From Psychroserpens algicola (lineage in GTDB: Bacteria; Bacteroidota; Bacteroidia; Flavobacteriales; Flavobacteriaceae), in NCBI RefSeq assembly GCF_014526325.1, contig NZ_JACNMJ010000003.1:124001-188000 (forward strand): a stretch of DNA of 64,000 nucleotides, in the 5' to 3' direction. Numbering within the stretch: the first letter of the stretch is position 1; each line of letters starts with the position of its first letter. The notes beneath the pieces are model-generated. The model did no database searches, was not told where the DNA came from, and worked only from the letters and a program-made list of their open reading frames with translations. The position numbers and the translations under genes are program-made. Below are positions 50,175-59,351 of the stretch, piece by piece.

Positions 50175-51380
50175 TTAGTCTTTTGCGGCTTTCCAGGATT
50201 TGAATTCGTCCGATTTGGTAAACCCGTCAAGAATGTTTCCTCCAAACTCATCTTCTTCTTCAACATAATCTATAAGCGATTGTTTTTCATAGCCTTCAGC
50301 AACTAAAGTTTCTAAATATTTAGAAGCGTCACTGTAGTTTTTCATCATCACTAAAGTACTTAAGTAACCTGCTTGTCCTTCAAAAAAATCGGGATAGTTT
50401 TCAATAGTATACTTGTAAAGGTTGAGCGCTAAATCATAGTTGTTATCCTCAAAAGCAATACCAGCTTTCATAAAGTTTAAAAAGTCATCCTCAGTTTCAT
50501 TTTGGAGTTGATTGACCACCTGAATAGCTTCAAAGTATTCCTCTTTAAAAATATGATAATCTATTTTGTTGAGCGCTATAGTTTGATCGTCAGGAAATGT
50601 AGTAATCAAATCTTCTAAAGATTTTAAATATTTGGTTTCGTCAAGCTGACTGGCTATTAGGGATTTGAAAATGAGTAGGAATTTTTCTTTAGAGAGTTCA
50701 GATTTTAAACCATCCATAATTTCAAAAGCTTTCTCATAGTCACCATTATTATTAAGCAAAACAGCTTTAAAGAGATCTTTTGATTCACTATTTAAGGTTG
50801 ATTTACTGTTTCCTAATAATTTACTTTCAGGGATTGAGTAACTCATCATTCTCCCAATAGTATTAGTAAAATGCTCACCAGTTAAGTACACGTACATGTC
50901 TGAAAACTGAAGTTCATCATTGTTTTTAATTACCCTATAATCGTGATAATTCATACCTGTTTCCGAAGAATATAATCTAAATAAAGCATAATAGGTTTGA
51001 GCTTCATCATCATAACGGTAACTGATAAAATCATAGTATGCACCATTTTCAATCTCAGTAATGATTTCACTTGGGAATGATGTTAGGGCTTGACTCATAC
51101 CAATTAAAAAACCTCTGACAAAGTTGTCTTCTCGATCTACATTTGGGTAATCACTAAATACGCGATCAAAAAAGATGGTCTTATTTAAATAGGACACAAA
51201 CTTGTCTGGATCGCTATCATGAATTGCGGTTTCGATTAATTTTCCAAATTCGATTATTTTTTGAGTGTTTTCTTCACTTAAGCTAATAGTATCTTTTACG
51301 GTTTCTTTTGTAGAGTCTTGAGCATAGGTTTTACTAAAGCAAAATAGTACCAAAAGAAAGGGTAGGTATTTTAATCCCAT
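50175..51380 (-). CDS. Exported TPR-containing protein of unknown function
   Basis: 401 residues with a signal peptide (MGLKYLPFLLVLFCFSKTYAQ). The N-terminal half (about 30-190) is alpha/beta with SYRYDDEAQTYYALFRLYSSETGMNYHDYRVIK. The C-terminal half (about 200-395) is a helical array with TPR-like A/B helix pairs (LFKAVLLNNNGDYEKAFEIMDGL; FEAIQVVNQLQ; IAFEDNNYDLALNLYKYTIENYPDF; LVMMKNYSDASKYLETLV). No enzymatic motif. Probably a periplasmic scaffold; no link to the sirtuin is known beyond sharing the mRNA. Confidence 0.75.
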   Translation of the reverse strand: MGLKYLPFLLVLFCFSKTYAQDSTKETVKDTISLSEENTQKIIEFGKLIETAIHDSDPDKFVSYLNKTIFFDRVFSDYPNVDREDNFVRGFLIGMSQALTSFPSEIITEIENGAYYDFISYRYDDEAQTYYALFRLYSSETGMNYHDYRVIKNNDELQFSDMYVYLTGEHFTNTIGRMMSYSIPESKLLGNSKSTLNSESKDLFKAVLLNNNGDYEKAFEIMDGLKSELSKEKFLLIFKSLIASQLDETKYLKSLEDLITTFPDDQTIALNKIDYHIFKEEYFEAIQVVNQLQNETEDDFLNFMKAGIAFEDNNYDLALNLYKYTIENYPDFFEGQAGYLSTLVMMKNYSDASKYLETLVAEGYEKQSLIDYVEEEDEFGGNILDGFTKSDEFKSWKAAKD

Positions 51381-51667
51381 GGAGTTTTATATTTTGAACT
51401 AATATAAACTTTTAATGATACATACAAAACATTAGAACATCTAGAAACATAACTTTTTTAAGAACTCTGCTGTAAATTCCTATTAGCTATTGTTTATGAT
51501 TATTCGTGTTTTAATAACTAATTACAAGCTTATAAATACTAAATAATTTTGCTGAGACCTTTAATTACAGGCATTTTATCATATGAGTCAATATGCAATT
51601 GGATAGCATCATAAAGAAAGGTATCATGATAGTATATTACCTGTGAACTTAAAAAAAGAAATTTATT

Positions 51668-53242
51668 ATGAAAACATTATTAAAACTATTATTAATCGTG
51701 CCTATTGCTTTTATGACAAGTTGTAGCAACGATGATGATTTAAGCTCAAATGGTAATCCATTTGTTGGAGATACTAAAACCTATCAATTAGAATCAGTTG
51801 CAGATCCTACTATTTCAGGTTCAGCAACATTCATTGAAAATGAAAATGGATCAACTACCATTGAATTGCAACTTTCAGGAACACCAAGTGGAGGGATGCA
51901 TCCAGCACACATCCACTTTAATACGGCTGCCGAAGGTGGTGATATAGCATTAACCTTGGGTACTGTTGATGGTGATACTGGTTTTAGCACAGTGACAACT
52001 TCCGAATTAAACGATGCCACATCTGTAACTTATGATGAACTGATTGCCTTTGATGGATATATCAATGTACATTTGAGTGCAGATGCTCTGGAAACATTAG
52101 TGGCACAAGGAGATATTGGTCAAAATGAATTAACTGGTGCCGAAAAAGTATATACTTTAGGAAGTGTAGATGTGCCTAGTGTTAGTGGTACGGCAACATT
52201 TTCTGAACGTGTAAATGGTGAAGCTCTAGCTACTATAGCTTTAGATGGTACAGCAGATGGCGATATGCATCCAGGTCATATTCACCTTAACACTGCAGCA
52301 GAAGGTGGTGCGATTGCATTTACTTTTAATCCGGTAATTGGAGCCACAGGAATGAGTAAAACCAATGTAGCTATGTTAGACGATAGCTCAGGTTTTGGTT
52401 ATGACGATATATTATCCTTTGATGGTTATATTAATATTCATTTAAGCGCTGATGATTTAGGAACTTTGATTGCTCAAGGCGATATTGGTCAAAATGAATT
52501 AACTGGTACCGAAAAGGTATATGCTTTAGGAACTGCAGATGTTGCAGGTATTAGTGGAACCGCTACGTTTTCTGAACGTACAAATGGGGAAGCCTTAGCA
52601 ACAATTAATTTAGATGGTGCACCTGATGGCGGAATGCATCCAGGACATATTCATTTTAACACTGCTGCTGAAAGTGGAGGAGTTGCATTTACCTTTAATC
52701 CGGTTAACGGAACAACAGGCGTGAGTGTAACAAATTTAGCCATGCTAGATGATAGCACTGCTTTTGGTTATGCTGATATTTTAGATTTTGACGGATATAT
52801 CAATATTCATTTGAGTGCAAGTGAATTGTCAACTATAGTTGCTCAAGGAGATATCGGTCAGAATGAATTAACTGGCATTTCAACTGTATATAATTTAGCT
52901 ACTGTTGATGTTGTAGGTATTAGCGGTACTGCTACCTTTTCAGAACGAGTGAATGGTGAAGCTTTGGCAATACTTACCTTAGACGGAACACCAGATGGTG
53001 GTATGCACCCAGCTCACATTCATATGGGTAGTGTAGCAACTGCACCAGGCGGAATCTTATTTACTTTTAATTCGGTAGACGGAACAACTGGTATGAGTAT
53101 GACAAATGTGGCTGCACTTGATGACACGACAGCATTTGGATATAATGATGTTCTAACAGTTGATGGATACATTAATGTGCATCTTAGTGCTGATAATCTT
53201 GGGACACTTGTTGCTCAAGGTGATATTGGAGTAAACCAATAA
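51668..53242 (+). CDS. Lipoprotein with four tandem CHRD domains
   Basis: 524 residues. A lipoprotein signal (MKTLLKLLLIVPIAFMTSC) is followed by SNDDDLSSNGN, the acidic post-Cys stretch of surface-exported lipoproteins. The rest is four CHRD (chordin) domains, each with HPxHIHxNTAAE-type motif (HPAHIHF, HPGHIHL, HPGHIHF, HPAHIHM) and ending in 'FDGYINxHLSADxLxTLxAQGDIGQNELTG'. The copies are spaced exactly 369 bp (123 residues). CHRD domains are of unknown role in bacteria; the His cluster would suit metal binding. The gene has its own terminator and stands alone. Confidence 0.9.
   Translation: MKTLLKLLLIVPIAFMTSCSNDDDLSSNGNPFVGDTKTYQLESVADPTISGSATFIENENGSTTIELQLSGTPSGGMHPAHIHFNTAAEGGDIALTLGTVDGDTGFSTVTTSELNDATSVTYDELIAFDGYINVHLSADALETLVAQGDIGQNELTGAEKVYTLGSVDVPSVSGTATFSERVNGEALATIALDGTADGDMHPGHIHLNTAAEGGAIAFTFNPVIGATGMSKTNVAMLDDSSGFGYDDILSFDGYINIHLSADDLGTLIAQGDIGQNELTGTEKVYALGTADVAGISGTATFSERTNGEALATINLDGAPDGGMHPGHIHFNTAAESGGVAFTFNPVNGTTGVSVTNLAMLDDSTAFGYADILDFDGYINIHLSASELSTIVAQGDIGQNELTGISTVYNLATVDVVGISGTATFSERVNGEALAILTLDGTPDGGMHPAHIHMGSVATAPGGILFTFNSVDGTTGMSMTNVAALDDTTAFGYNDVLTVDGYINVHLSADNLGTLVAQGDIGVNQ
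51782..53242 (+). repeat. Four in-frame 369-bp CHRD repeats
   Basis: Equivalent codons (Tyr of the 'xTY/xVY' start) fall at 51782, 52151, 52520 and 52889, a constant 369-bp step. Units 2 and 3 are the most alike. Confidence 0.9.
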
Positions 53243-53262
53243 GAACACATATTAATTAAATT

Positions 53263-53290
53263 AAAACCCGACCATTAGGTTGGGTTTTTT
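53263..53290 (+). terminator. Terminator of the CHRD lipoprotein gene
   Basis: An 11-bp stem (53263-53273 / 53278-53288, one G-T pair) and seven T, 20 nt after the stop. The trmH start follows within 15 nt. Confidence 0.88.
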
Positions 53291-53302
53291 TATTTTTACA
53301 TT

Positions 53303-53956
53303 ATGATAGATTTAAAACTTCTTGAACATCTAGAGACCTATCTTACCGAGGCACGTCATGATAAGTTTCATAGAGTACTATCACAGCGCACAAAACATTT
53401 TACAGTGGCTACCGAAGATGTGTACCAGCTGCATAATACTAGCGCAGTGATTAGGAGTTGTGATGTGTTCGGAATTCAAGAAGTACATATTGTAGAAGAA
53501 CGAAACACGAAGCGAATTGATAGAGAGATAGCCATGGGAGCGCAAAAATGGGTAGACCTAAAGCGCTATCATTCGGTTAAGGATGCTATTCAAACTTTAA
53601 AACATCAAGGCTATCAAATCGTAGCGACAACACCTCATGAAAATGATAGCTTGCTTGCAGATTTTGATGTTTCAAATAAGTCTTGTTTCTTCTTCGGAAG
53701 AGAGATGTCTGGTTTATCTCAAGAGGTTTTAGATGAAGCCGATTGTTTTTTAAAAATCCCTATGGTGGGTTTTACTGAAAGTTTAAATATTTCTGTATCT
53801 GCGGCTATTATTCTTCAGCATGTTACAACACAACTCAAAGCCTCAACTATCGACTGGCAACTCTCTGAAAACGAACGTTTGGAAAAACGGTTAGATTGGT
53901 GTAAAAAAACAATTAAAAGCTATGATGAAATTGTCGAACGGTTTTATCAAAGCTAA
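53303..53956 (+). CDS. trmH: tRNA (guanosine-18-2'-O)-methyltransferase-like SpoU protein
   Basis: 217 residues, close to TrmH (E. coli 229). It methylates the ribose of G18 in tRNA. SPOUT motifs: LHNTSAVIRSCDVFGIQEVHIVE (motif 1, Asn/Arg), FFFGREMSGLSQEVLDEADCFLKIPM (motif 2) and ESLNISVSAAIIL (motif 3, the knot). The N-terminal helical part (LLEHLETYLTEARHDKFHRVLS) is also TrmH-like. The start ATG at 53303 follows the upstream terminator closely; TATTTTTA-N4-ATG there resembles the leaderless promoters seen elsewhere, with the last base changed. Confidence 0.88.
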   Translation: MIDLKLLEHLETYLTEARHDKFHRVLSQRTKHFTVATEDVYQLHNTSAVIRSCDVFGIQEVHIVEERNTKRIDREIAMGAQKWVDLKRYHSVKDAIQTLKHQGYQIVATTPHENDSLLADFDVSNKSCFFFGREMSGLSQEVLDEADCFLKIPMVGFTESLNISVSAAIILQHVTTQLKASTIDWQLSENERLEKRLDWCKKTIKSYDEIVERFYQS

Positions 53957-54037
53957 TAATTTCGTGTTTTTAGATAAAGAATCATTATCTTATAGTCATG
54001 ATTATTCTATACATTTTAGAAATTTAATAATTTGGAT

Positions 54038-54412
54038 ATGAAGCACAATATGGTAGGATGGTTCGAAATCCCTGTTCACAATATGGATAGAGCCAAGGCG
54101 TTTTATGAATCCGTGTTCAAGGTCGAACTGGCTATTCATGATTTTGGAGGAATTCTTATGGGCTGGTTTCCTTTTGATGAAAAGAAACCTGGAGCAACAG
54201 GAACTTTAATAAAACAAGAAAGCTACATACCTAGTCAGGAAGGTACACTGGTCTATTTTGTGTGTGACGATGTGGCTAATGAAATAGGACGAGTAGAAGC
54301 CGCAGGAGGTATCATTTATCAGCCTAAAACGCAAATATCACCTGAACATGGATACATGGCCGTATTTTTAGATACTGAAGGAAATAGAGTTGCCTTGCAT
54401 TCTAATTCTTAG
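54038..54412 (+). CDS. VOC family protein (glyoxalase-like)
   Basis: 124 residues from ATG 54038 (MKHNMVGWFEIPVHNMDRAKAFYESVF); the in-frame TTG at 54032 adds two residues. Two beta-alpha-beta-beta-beta units are seen, with FEIPVHNMDRAKAFYE and TLVYFVCDDVANEIGRVEAAGG...MAVFLDTEGNRVALHSN. It matches the CFP-30/YdcJ-type bleomycin/glyoxalase subfamily. The substrate is unknown. Convergent with the carboxypeptidase-regulatory-like gene, 2 nt between stops. Confidence 0.88.
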   Translation: MKHNMVGWFEIPVHNMDRAKAFYESVFKVELAIHDFGGILMGWFPFDEKKPGATGTLIKQESYIPSQEGTLVYFVCDDVANEIGRVEAAGGIIYQPKTQISPEHGYMAVFLDTEGNRVALHSNS

Positions 54413-54414
54413 GT

Positions 54415-55224
54415 TTAGAATCGTCCCGATTTGTTACGGTTCAAGACTTTGTACTCTTCATAACATTCGTTAATGGCATCTAATATTTGAAGATCATTTG
54501 CCGATTGGATGAAGTCTTTAGAGTAGTTACATTGGTTAACGATTTCATCTAAATCATAGCGATCTACCTGTAATAAAACCATTAGCATTTCTCTGTCAAA
54601 ACGGGAAGCAAGTAAGTTTCTAATCTCGTCATCCTGTTTCATTTTTTTGAGCCTTCGGAGTTCACGAGGCTTTTTCCCAAACATATTGTGCAAGAAATCG
54701 GCAGGATTAAATATCGCTCCTAATACTTTACTAACCGCATTTGGTCGTCTGTTACCTGCTTCGTAACCATTGTTTAAACCAGAAATACTATATCTGTAAT
54801 TTGATTTTATAGGCACTTGTTTAACGTCAATTTCCAAATATCCTGTCAGTTTAAGTTGGTTGACAACAACTTCCTCTAAGGCTAATGCCAGTTCGGTCAT
54901 ACCAATTTTGGTCTCACCAAATTTTAACCAGTCATTAGTGACTCTAACTTTTATAGATTTAAATCCTAAATACGATAAATGTAGCGTATCGTTGAGTTGT
55001 GCTCTGATTTCAAAATCACCATTGTCATCTGTTGACGTTCCAATAACCTGATTGAGGTTTACAATATTAACGCGATCTATAGGTGTGTCGGTGCTTAAAT
55101 CAATGACAGTACCTTTCACATAAGTTGGAACTTGAGTAGATATTGAATCTTTTGTTTCTGCCTCCTGAGCAAAACTGACAGCAGAAACAGAGACTAATAA
55201 TAGTATAGTAAATAGGTACCTCAT
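54415..55224 (-). CDS. Exported carboxypeptidase-regulatory-like (CarbopepD_reg) protein
   Basis: 269 residues from ATG 55222-55224 (MRYLFTILLLVSVSAVSFAQ signal). Residues ~35-110 form a CarboxypepD_reg-like beta domain (YVKGTVIDLSTDTPIDRVNIVNLNQVIGTSTDDNGDFEIRAQLNDTLHLSYLGFKSIKV), the module that heads SusC/TonB receptors. The rest (RPNAVSKVLGAIFNPADFLHNMFGKKPRELRRLKKMKQDDEIRNLLASRFDREM) has no barrel, so this is a free-standing member, common in flavobacteria. Role unknown, probably periplasmic or outer-membrane-associated. Confidence 0.82.
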   Translation of the reverse strand: MRYLFTILLLVSVSAVSFAQEAETKDSISTQVPTYVKGTVIDLSTDTPIDRVNIVNLNQVIGTSTDDNGDFEIRAQLNDTLHLSYLGFKSIKVRVTNDWLKFGETKIGMTELALALEEVVVNQLKLTGYLEIDVKQVPIKSNYRYSISGLNNGYEAGNRRPNAVSKVLGAIFNPADFLHNMFGKKPRELRRLKKMKQDDEIRNLLASRFDREMLMVLLQVDRYDLDEIVNQCNYSKDFIQSANDLQILDAINECYEEYKVLNRNKSGRF

Positions 55225-55317
55225 GTAATCAATTAAGTGATAAAAATAGTAAACAAATAGCATACAGCTATGTCAATAGACGTAAATTTGACTAAATATT
55301 AACATGATGGTTTAAAA

Positions 55318-55344
55318 AAACCTCGCCGTAGTATGGCGAGGTTT
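55318..55344 (-). terminator. Terminator of the DEAD-box helicase gene
   Basis: A 10-bp stem (55318-55327 / 55335-55344), 7-nt loop, and a run of T on the minus strand, just past the helicase stop at 55351. Confidence 0.9.
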
Positions 55345-55350
55345 CTTAAT

Positions 55351-57249
55351 TTAATCTCTTCGTCTAGAGCGTCTTGGCCTATCAAAACTCGAAGCACTTT
55401 CCGATCGGCGAGCAGGCTTAGAGTCTCCTCCAGAACGTCGCCTTTCACTTCTGTTTCCAGATGTTTCACTTGAGCGTCTTCCTGATCGTTCAGAAGAACG
55501 TCGGTCACTTCTGTTTCCAGATCCCGAATCACTTCGTCTACCACCAGAACGTCTTTCTCCTCTTGGTTTATCATCACGTCTGCGTCTTCCGCCTCCGCCA
55601 CCATCACGACGTCTTCCACCGCGATTTCGACCGCCTTTGTCTTCACTAACTTCAACATTAACAAAGCGTCCGTCATGTTTGAAATCGGTAAAAAAGGCCA
55701 GTACTTTTTCTTGGTTTTCTTTTTCCGTGTTAAAGAAAGAGAAGCTGTCTTTGACATCAACTTTAAAGACATCATCACGTCCTAAAACTAAGACTTCTTT
55801 TAAGAAATCTTTTAGCTTCATCCAATCGTAACCGTCTTTACGTCCTACGTTAATAAAGTAACGTGTTTCATTATCGCTACCTCCATAACCACGTCCGCTT
55901 TCTCGTTCAGAATCTCGGGATGAACTAGCAACGTTGAGGTCTTTGGATTTTTGGTAATAGTTAAAAAAACGTGAGAATTCAACAGAAAAGAATTTTTTAA
56001 TCAATTCGTCTTTATCAGTGTCTTCAAACAATGCATTAATACTGGTTAAATATTTGTCAATTTCGTGATTGACTTCTGTGTTGTGAACTTTATTGGCAAG
56101 TGACATTAACTGCACTTCGCAAATTTCCATGCCATCAGGAATTTCCTTTTTCTCAAATTCCTTCTTGATGATGCGCTCAATACTTTTAATTTTACGTACT
56201 TCACTCTTAGAAACAATCACCATAGAAACACCAGTTTTTCCAGCACGACCAGTACGACCAGAACGGTGCGTATAGGTTTCAATTTCGTCTGGTAACTGGT
56301 AATTGATCACGTGAGTAATATCATCAACATCAATACCACGTGCTGCAACATCGGTAGCTACAAGCATTTGAATTTGTTTATTTCTAAACGATTTCATGAC
56401 CAGATCACGTTGATTCTGACTCAAATCACCATGTAAAGCTCCTGCGCTATACCCATCTTCAATTAAGTTTTCAGCCACTTTTTGCGTATCGCGTTTGGTA
56501 CGACAGAAAATCACAGAAAAAATATCTGGATTAGCATCGGCTAAACGTTTTAAAGCCTGGTAACGGTCTCTGGCGTTTACCAAATAATATTCGTGAGATA
56601 CCTGACTGGTACTTTCGTTTTTATTTCCTACGGTTATTTCAATAGGGTCGTGCATGAAATCTCTGGCAATTCTGGCGACCTCCTTTGGCATGGTAGCCGA
56701 AAATAACCAGGTGCTTTTATCGTTTGGTGTATGAGATAAGATGTCTGTAATGTCATCATAGAATCCCATGTTTAACATTTCATCGGCTTCATCTAAAACA
56801 GCATATTCAATTTTAGAAATATCTACCATGTTACGACTAATCATATCTTTCATACGACCAGGAGTTGCCACAATAATTTGCGCACCACGTTTTACAGATC
56901 TTGCCTGATCAGTAATACTGGCACCACCATAAATAGCAGTAACATTTAAGCCTTTACAATGCTTTCCGTAAAGTTTAAGTTCGTTAGTAATTTGTAAGCA
57001 TAACTCACGGGTAGGTGATAAAATTAAGCCTTGAGTCGTACGACTACTAATGTCAATTTTTTGAAGCATTGGAAACCCAAATGCTGCTGTTTTACCTGTT
57101 CCTGTTTGCGCTAAGGCAACTAAATCGGAGTCTTTTTCTAATAAAATAGGAATTGCTTTTGCTTGTACATCACTAGGCGTTTCAAATCCTAAATCGGTAA
57201 TAGCATGTAATAGGTCTTCATTAAGACCGAGTTCTTGGAATGTGCTCAT
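55351..57249 (-). CDS. deaD: DEAD-box ATP-dependent RNA helicase with DbpA-type RNA-binding domain and RG/RS-rich tail
   Basis: 632 residues from ATG 57247-57249 (MSTFQELGLNEDLLHAITDL). It unwinds RNA duplexes in ribosome assembly, mRNA decay and cold adaptation. All core motifs are present: Q motif, AQTGTGKT, PTRELCLQ, TPGR, LDEADEML, SATMP, FCRTKRDTQ, ATDVAARGIDV and HRSGRTGRAG. A DbpA/CsdA RNA-binding domain follows (TRYFINVGRKDGYDWMKLKDFL...FVNVEVSE), then ~75 residues rich in Arg, Gly and Ser (GGRNRGGRRRDGGGGGRRRR, SERSGRRSSETSG), likely a disordered RNA-binding tail. A promoter at 57456-57463 gives a ~200-nt leader, as in cold-shock helicase mRNAs. Confidence 0.95.
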   Translation of the reverse strand: MSTFQELGLNEDLLHAITDLGFETPSDVQAKAIPILLEKDSDLVALAQTGTGKTAAFGFPMLQKIDISSRTTQGLILSPTRELCLQITNELKLYGKHCKGLNVTAIYGGASITDQARSVKRGAQIIVATPGRMKDMISRNMVDISKIEYAVLDEADEMLNMGFYDDITDILSHTPNDKSTWLFSATMPKEVARIARDFMHDPIEITVGNKNESTSQVSHEYYLVNARDRYQALKRLADANPDIFSVIFCRTKRDTQKVAENLIEDGYSAGALHGDLSQNQRDLVMKSFRNKQIQMLVATDVAARGIDVDDITHVINYQLPDEIETYTHRSGRTGRAGKTGVSMVIVSKSEVRKIKSIERIIKKEFEKKEIPDGMEICEVQLMSLANKVHNTEVNHEIDKYLTSINALFEDTDKDELIKKFFSVEFSRFFNYYQKSKDLNVASSSRDSERESGRGYGGSDNETRYFINVGRKDGYDWMKLKDFLKEVLVLGRDDVFKVDVKDSFSFFNTEKENQEKVLAFFTDFKHDGRFVNVEVSEDKGGRNRGGRRRDGGGGGRRRRDDKPRGERRSGGRRSDSGSGNRSDRRSSERSGRRSSETSGNRSERRRSGGDSKPARRSESASSFDRPRRSRRRD

Positions 57250-57647
57250 TCGTTTGTTTTGTATTCGATTATGTCCTTTGGTGTTACAAAAGAAGCGAAT
57301 CGACATACTAAACACTTAAACTTCTAGGTAACACATCCTCACTCTGAGGAATTTAGCGACACTCAATTTTTAAAAGCTAATTGGCGATATAAAAATTGTT
57401 TGTTGAACTAACCGCGTTTTTATAACTAAGTCTCGCTATTTATTTTTTCAAGGTGCAAAGATAGTCTTTTATTTGGATAATCAATACTTGGGCGTTTTAA
57501 CACGCTCTCACTACTCAATCTTTTTGCAAAAAAGCAAAAAGGATTTTAAACAAACCGTTCCATCGTTAACGCGAAGTGTAGGCCTTTTATACGTCATTAA
57601 GGCATAAAAATACTTTCAATGACATACACAGTCTTTAATGTACTGCT
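57250..57647. other. 398-nt stretch: long leader of the helicase and rdgB downstream region
   Basis: It contains the predicted helicase promoter (57456-57463), the ~200-nt leader to its left with a small TCCTCA/TGAGGA hairpin at 57337-57351, and to its right a CTTTTTGC/GCAAAAAG hairpin near 57519-57541 that may end rdgB. No ORF. Confidence 0.5.
57456..57463 (-). promoter_or_regulatory. Predicted promoter of the helicase gene, long 5' leader
   Basis: TATCTTTG on the minus strand with a TTG 18 nt upstream of it, about 207 nt before ATG 57249. Confidence 0.6.
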
Positions 57648-58223
57648 TTACAAGGTATTTAAAAATTCGACAAGCTTACGAATAGCTTTCCCACGATGGC
57701 CAATCTTGTTTTTTTCTTCTAATGAGATTTCAGCAAAGGTTGCATCATAACCTTCTGCTTTAAATAGAGGATCGTATCCAAAGCCTCCTTGACCATGCTT
57801 TTCTTTGGTGATTTCACCTTTGCAAATACCAGTAAATGTGTTTAAATGGTCGTTAAGTTGCAAGGCGATTACGGTTTTAAATTGAGCGGTTCTGTTAGGT
57901 TTATCGTCAAGATTTTTTAGCAGCAAATCCATGTTGTCATTGGCATCGCGTTGTTCTCCAGCATAACGCGCACTAAAAACACCAGGTGCTCCATTTAATG
58001 CATCAACTTCTAAGCCTGTATCATCGGCAAAACAAGCATAACCGTATTGCGTTTTAATGAACTCAGCTTTTTGAATAGCATTACCTTCAATAGTTAGTTG
58101 AGTTTCTGGTATATCTTCAAAACAACCAATATCGCTTAAGCTAATCAATTTGATATGCTCAGGAATTAAACGTTGTACTTCCTTGAGCTTATTGAGATTG
58201 TGTGTAGCGAATACGAGTTGCAT
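57648..58223 (-). CDS. rdgB: XTP/dITP diphosphatase (RdgB/HAM1)
   Basis: 191 residues, standard length. It hydrolyses ITP, dITP and XTP to keep deaminated purines out of DNA and RNA. Motifs: LVFATHNLNKLKEVQRLIP at the N-terminus, ADDTGLEVDALNGAPGVFSARYAG (substrate pocket), and GFGYDPLF with FAEISLEEKNKIGHRGKAI at the end. Together with mazG 10 kb away this gives the cell two house-cleaning pyrophosphatases. Divergent from the AraC gene (85 nt apart). Confidence 0.96.
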   Translation of the reverse strand: MQLVFATHNLNKLKEVQRLIPEHIKLISLSDIGCFEDIPETQLTIEGNAIQKAEFIKTQYGYACFADDTGLEVDALNGAPGVFSARYAGEQRDANDNMDLLLKNLDDKPNRTAQFKTVIALQLNDHLNTFTGICKGEITKEKHGQGGFGYDPLFKAEGYDATFAEISLEEKNKIGHRGKAIRKLVEFLNTL

Positions 58224-58268
58224 GGAATTTAATTATTAGATTAAACCGTAAAATTATAATAAAAGAGT

Positions 58269-58276
58269 TAAATTTG
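58269..58276 (+). promoter_or_regulatory. Predicted -7 box of the AraC-BLUF-VOC operon
   Basis: TAAATTTG, 32 nt before ATG 58309. Confidence 0.5.
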
Positions 58277-58308
58277 AATTACGCGCAAACTAAAATCGCA
58301 GTAATCAT

Positions 58309-59337
58309 ATGATAAAGCTTCAGGCAACATATATTAAACATTTAGAAAACCTTGAAGCCATTTCTAATGAAATAGGCGATAAGTGTGTTAAAGGTAAAGC
58401 TTTTGCTTACACTCAGTTACGGGATGAGTTTGGGAAAGGTAACATTTCAATGACATTAATTTCTAATGATATTTCTGTTATTGTTTTTGAGGTTACTTTT
58501 CATAAGGAAGTCACGTTGCATTTAATAGGAGATGCAAGTAAGGTCATCGATTTTATATTTTGTTTAGAAGGTCATGTGGATCATAAGTTTGGAAGCCAGT
58601 CTAATTTCATTCCTGTGAATTTTAGACAAAACACTATTGTCAACAGGAGTCAAACGACGACAAGCATAATTAAATTTCCTGCTAACAAGTCCTTAAAAGT
58701 AAGTTTGATTTCTTATTACCCAGATCTGAATACATCAGACAAGGAAGATTTAAATGAATTACGTTTAAATGCCTTTAGTTGTTTGTCAGATTTTTATGCC
58801 AATGGAAATCAACTGTATTCAGGAAGAGTCTGTTTTAGAACATCAAATTATGTTAATGATATAATGAAGTATGGTTTTAAAACGCCTTCTGAAATATTAT
58901 TCAAAGAAGCAGCCATTTTAAATACGATAGCATCTCAAGTCGATAGGTATTTAAAAGATATCTCAAATGATTATAGTAAAGCGCCTTTACGATTATATGA
59001 GATTGACAAATTACTTGCATTAGAGACATTTATTGAAAATAATTTATCAGAAAACCTATCTATTCGAAGGCTAGAATCCATTGCAGGTCTTAATGCGTCT
59101 AAACTTCAAATAGGGTTCAAATATCTCTATGATAAAACCGTGTCAAATTATGTGACAGAAAAACGTTTAGAAAAAGCTGCAAAATTAATCTATGAGTCCG
59201 ATTTAAACGTGTCTGAGTTAGTTTATAGTGTTGGCTTTTCAAGTCGAAGCTATTTCTCTAAAATTTTTAAAAATCACTTTGGAGTTCTTCCATCAAAATG
59301 TATCTCTAATCCAGACCTGTTAGTCGTCAACTCATAA
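58309..59337 (+). CDS. AraC family transcriptional regulator upstream of a BLUF photoreceptor
   Basis: 342 residues. The C-terminal ~100 (about 238-335) form the AraC DNA-binding domain: LSENLSIRRLESIAGLNASKLQIGFKYLYDKTVSNYV and then LNVSELVYSVGFSSRSYFSKIFKNHFGVLPS, both helix-turn-helix units complete. The N-terminal ~230 residues have no recognisable ligand pocket family; SVIVFEVTFHKEVTLHLIG and FIFCLEGHVDHKFGSQSNFIPVNFRQNTIV suggest a cupin-like beta fold as in PchR-type regulators. The BLUF gene starts 14 nt after its stop and a VOC gene follows that, so the three form an operon. A light-dependent protein contact is the obvious hypothesis but is only inferred. Confidence 0.9.
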   Translation: MIKLQATYIKHLENLEAISNEIGDKCVKGKAFAYTQLRDEFGKGNISMTLISNDISVIVFEVTFHKEVTLHLIGDASKVIDFIFCLEGHVDHKFGSQSNFIPVNFRQNTIVNRSQTTTSIIKFPANKSLKVSLISYYPDLNTSDKEDLNELRLNAFSCLSDFYANGNQLYSGRVCFRTSNYVNDIMKYGFKTPSEILFKEAAILNTIASQVDRYLKDISNDYSKAPLRLYEIDKLLALETFIENNLSENLSIRRLESIAGLNASKLQIGFKYLYDKTVSNYVTEKRLEKAAKLIYESDLNVSELVYSVGFSSRSYFSKIFKNHFGVLPSKCISNPDLLVVNS

Positions 59338-59351
59338 TTTTAATTTTTTTT

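Noticed and set aside
57519-57541. CTTTTTGC/GCAAAAAG hairpin as a mobile repeat (REP-like)
   Set aside because: Only one copy was noticed and it can be explained as a weak terminator after rdgB.
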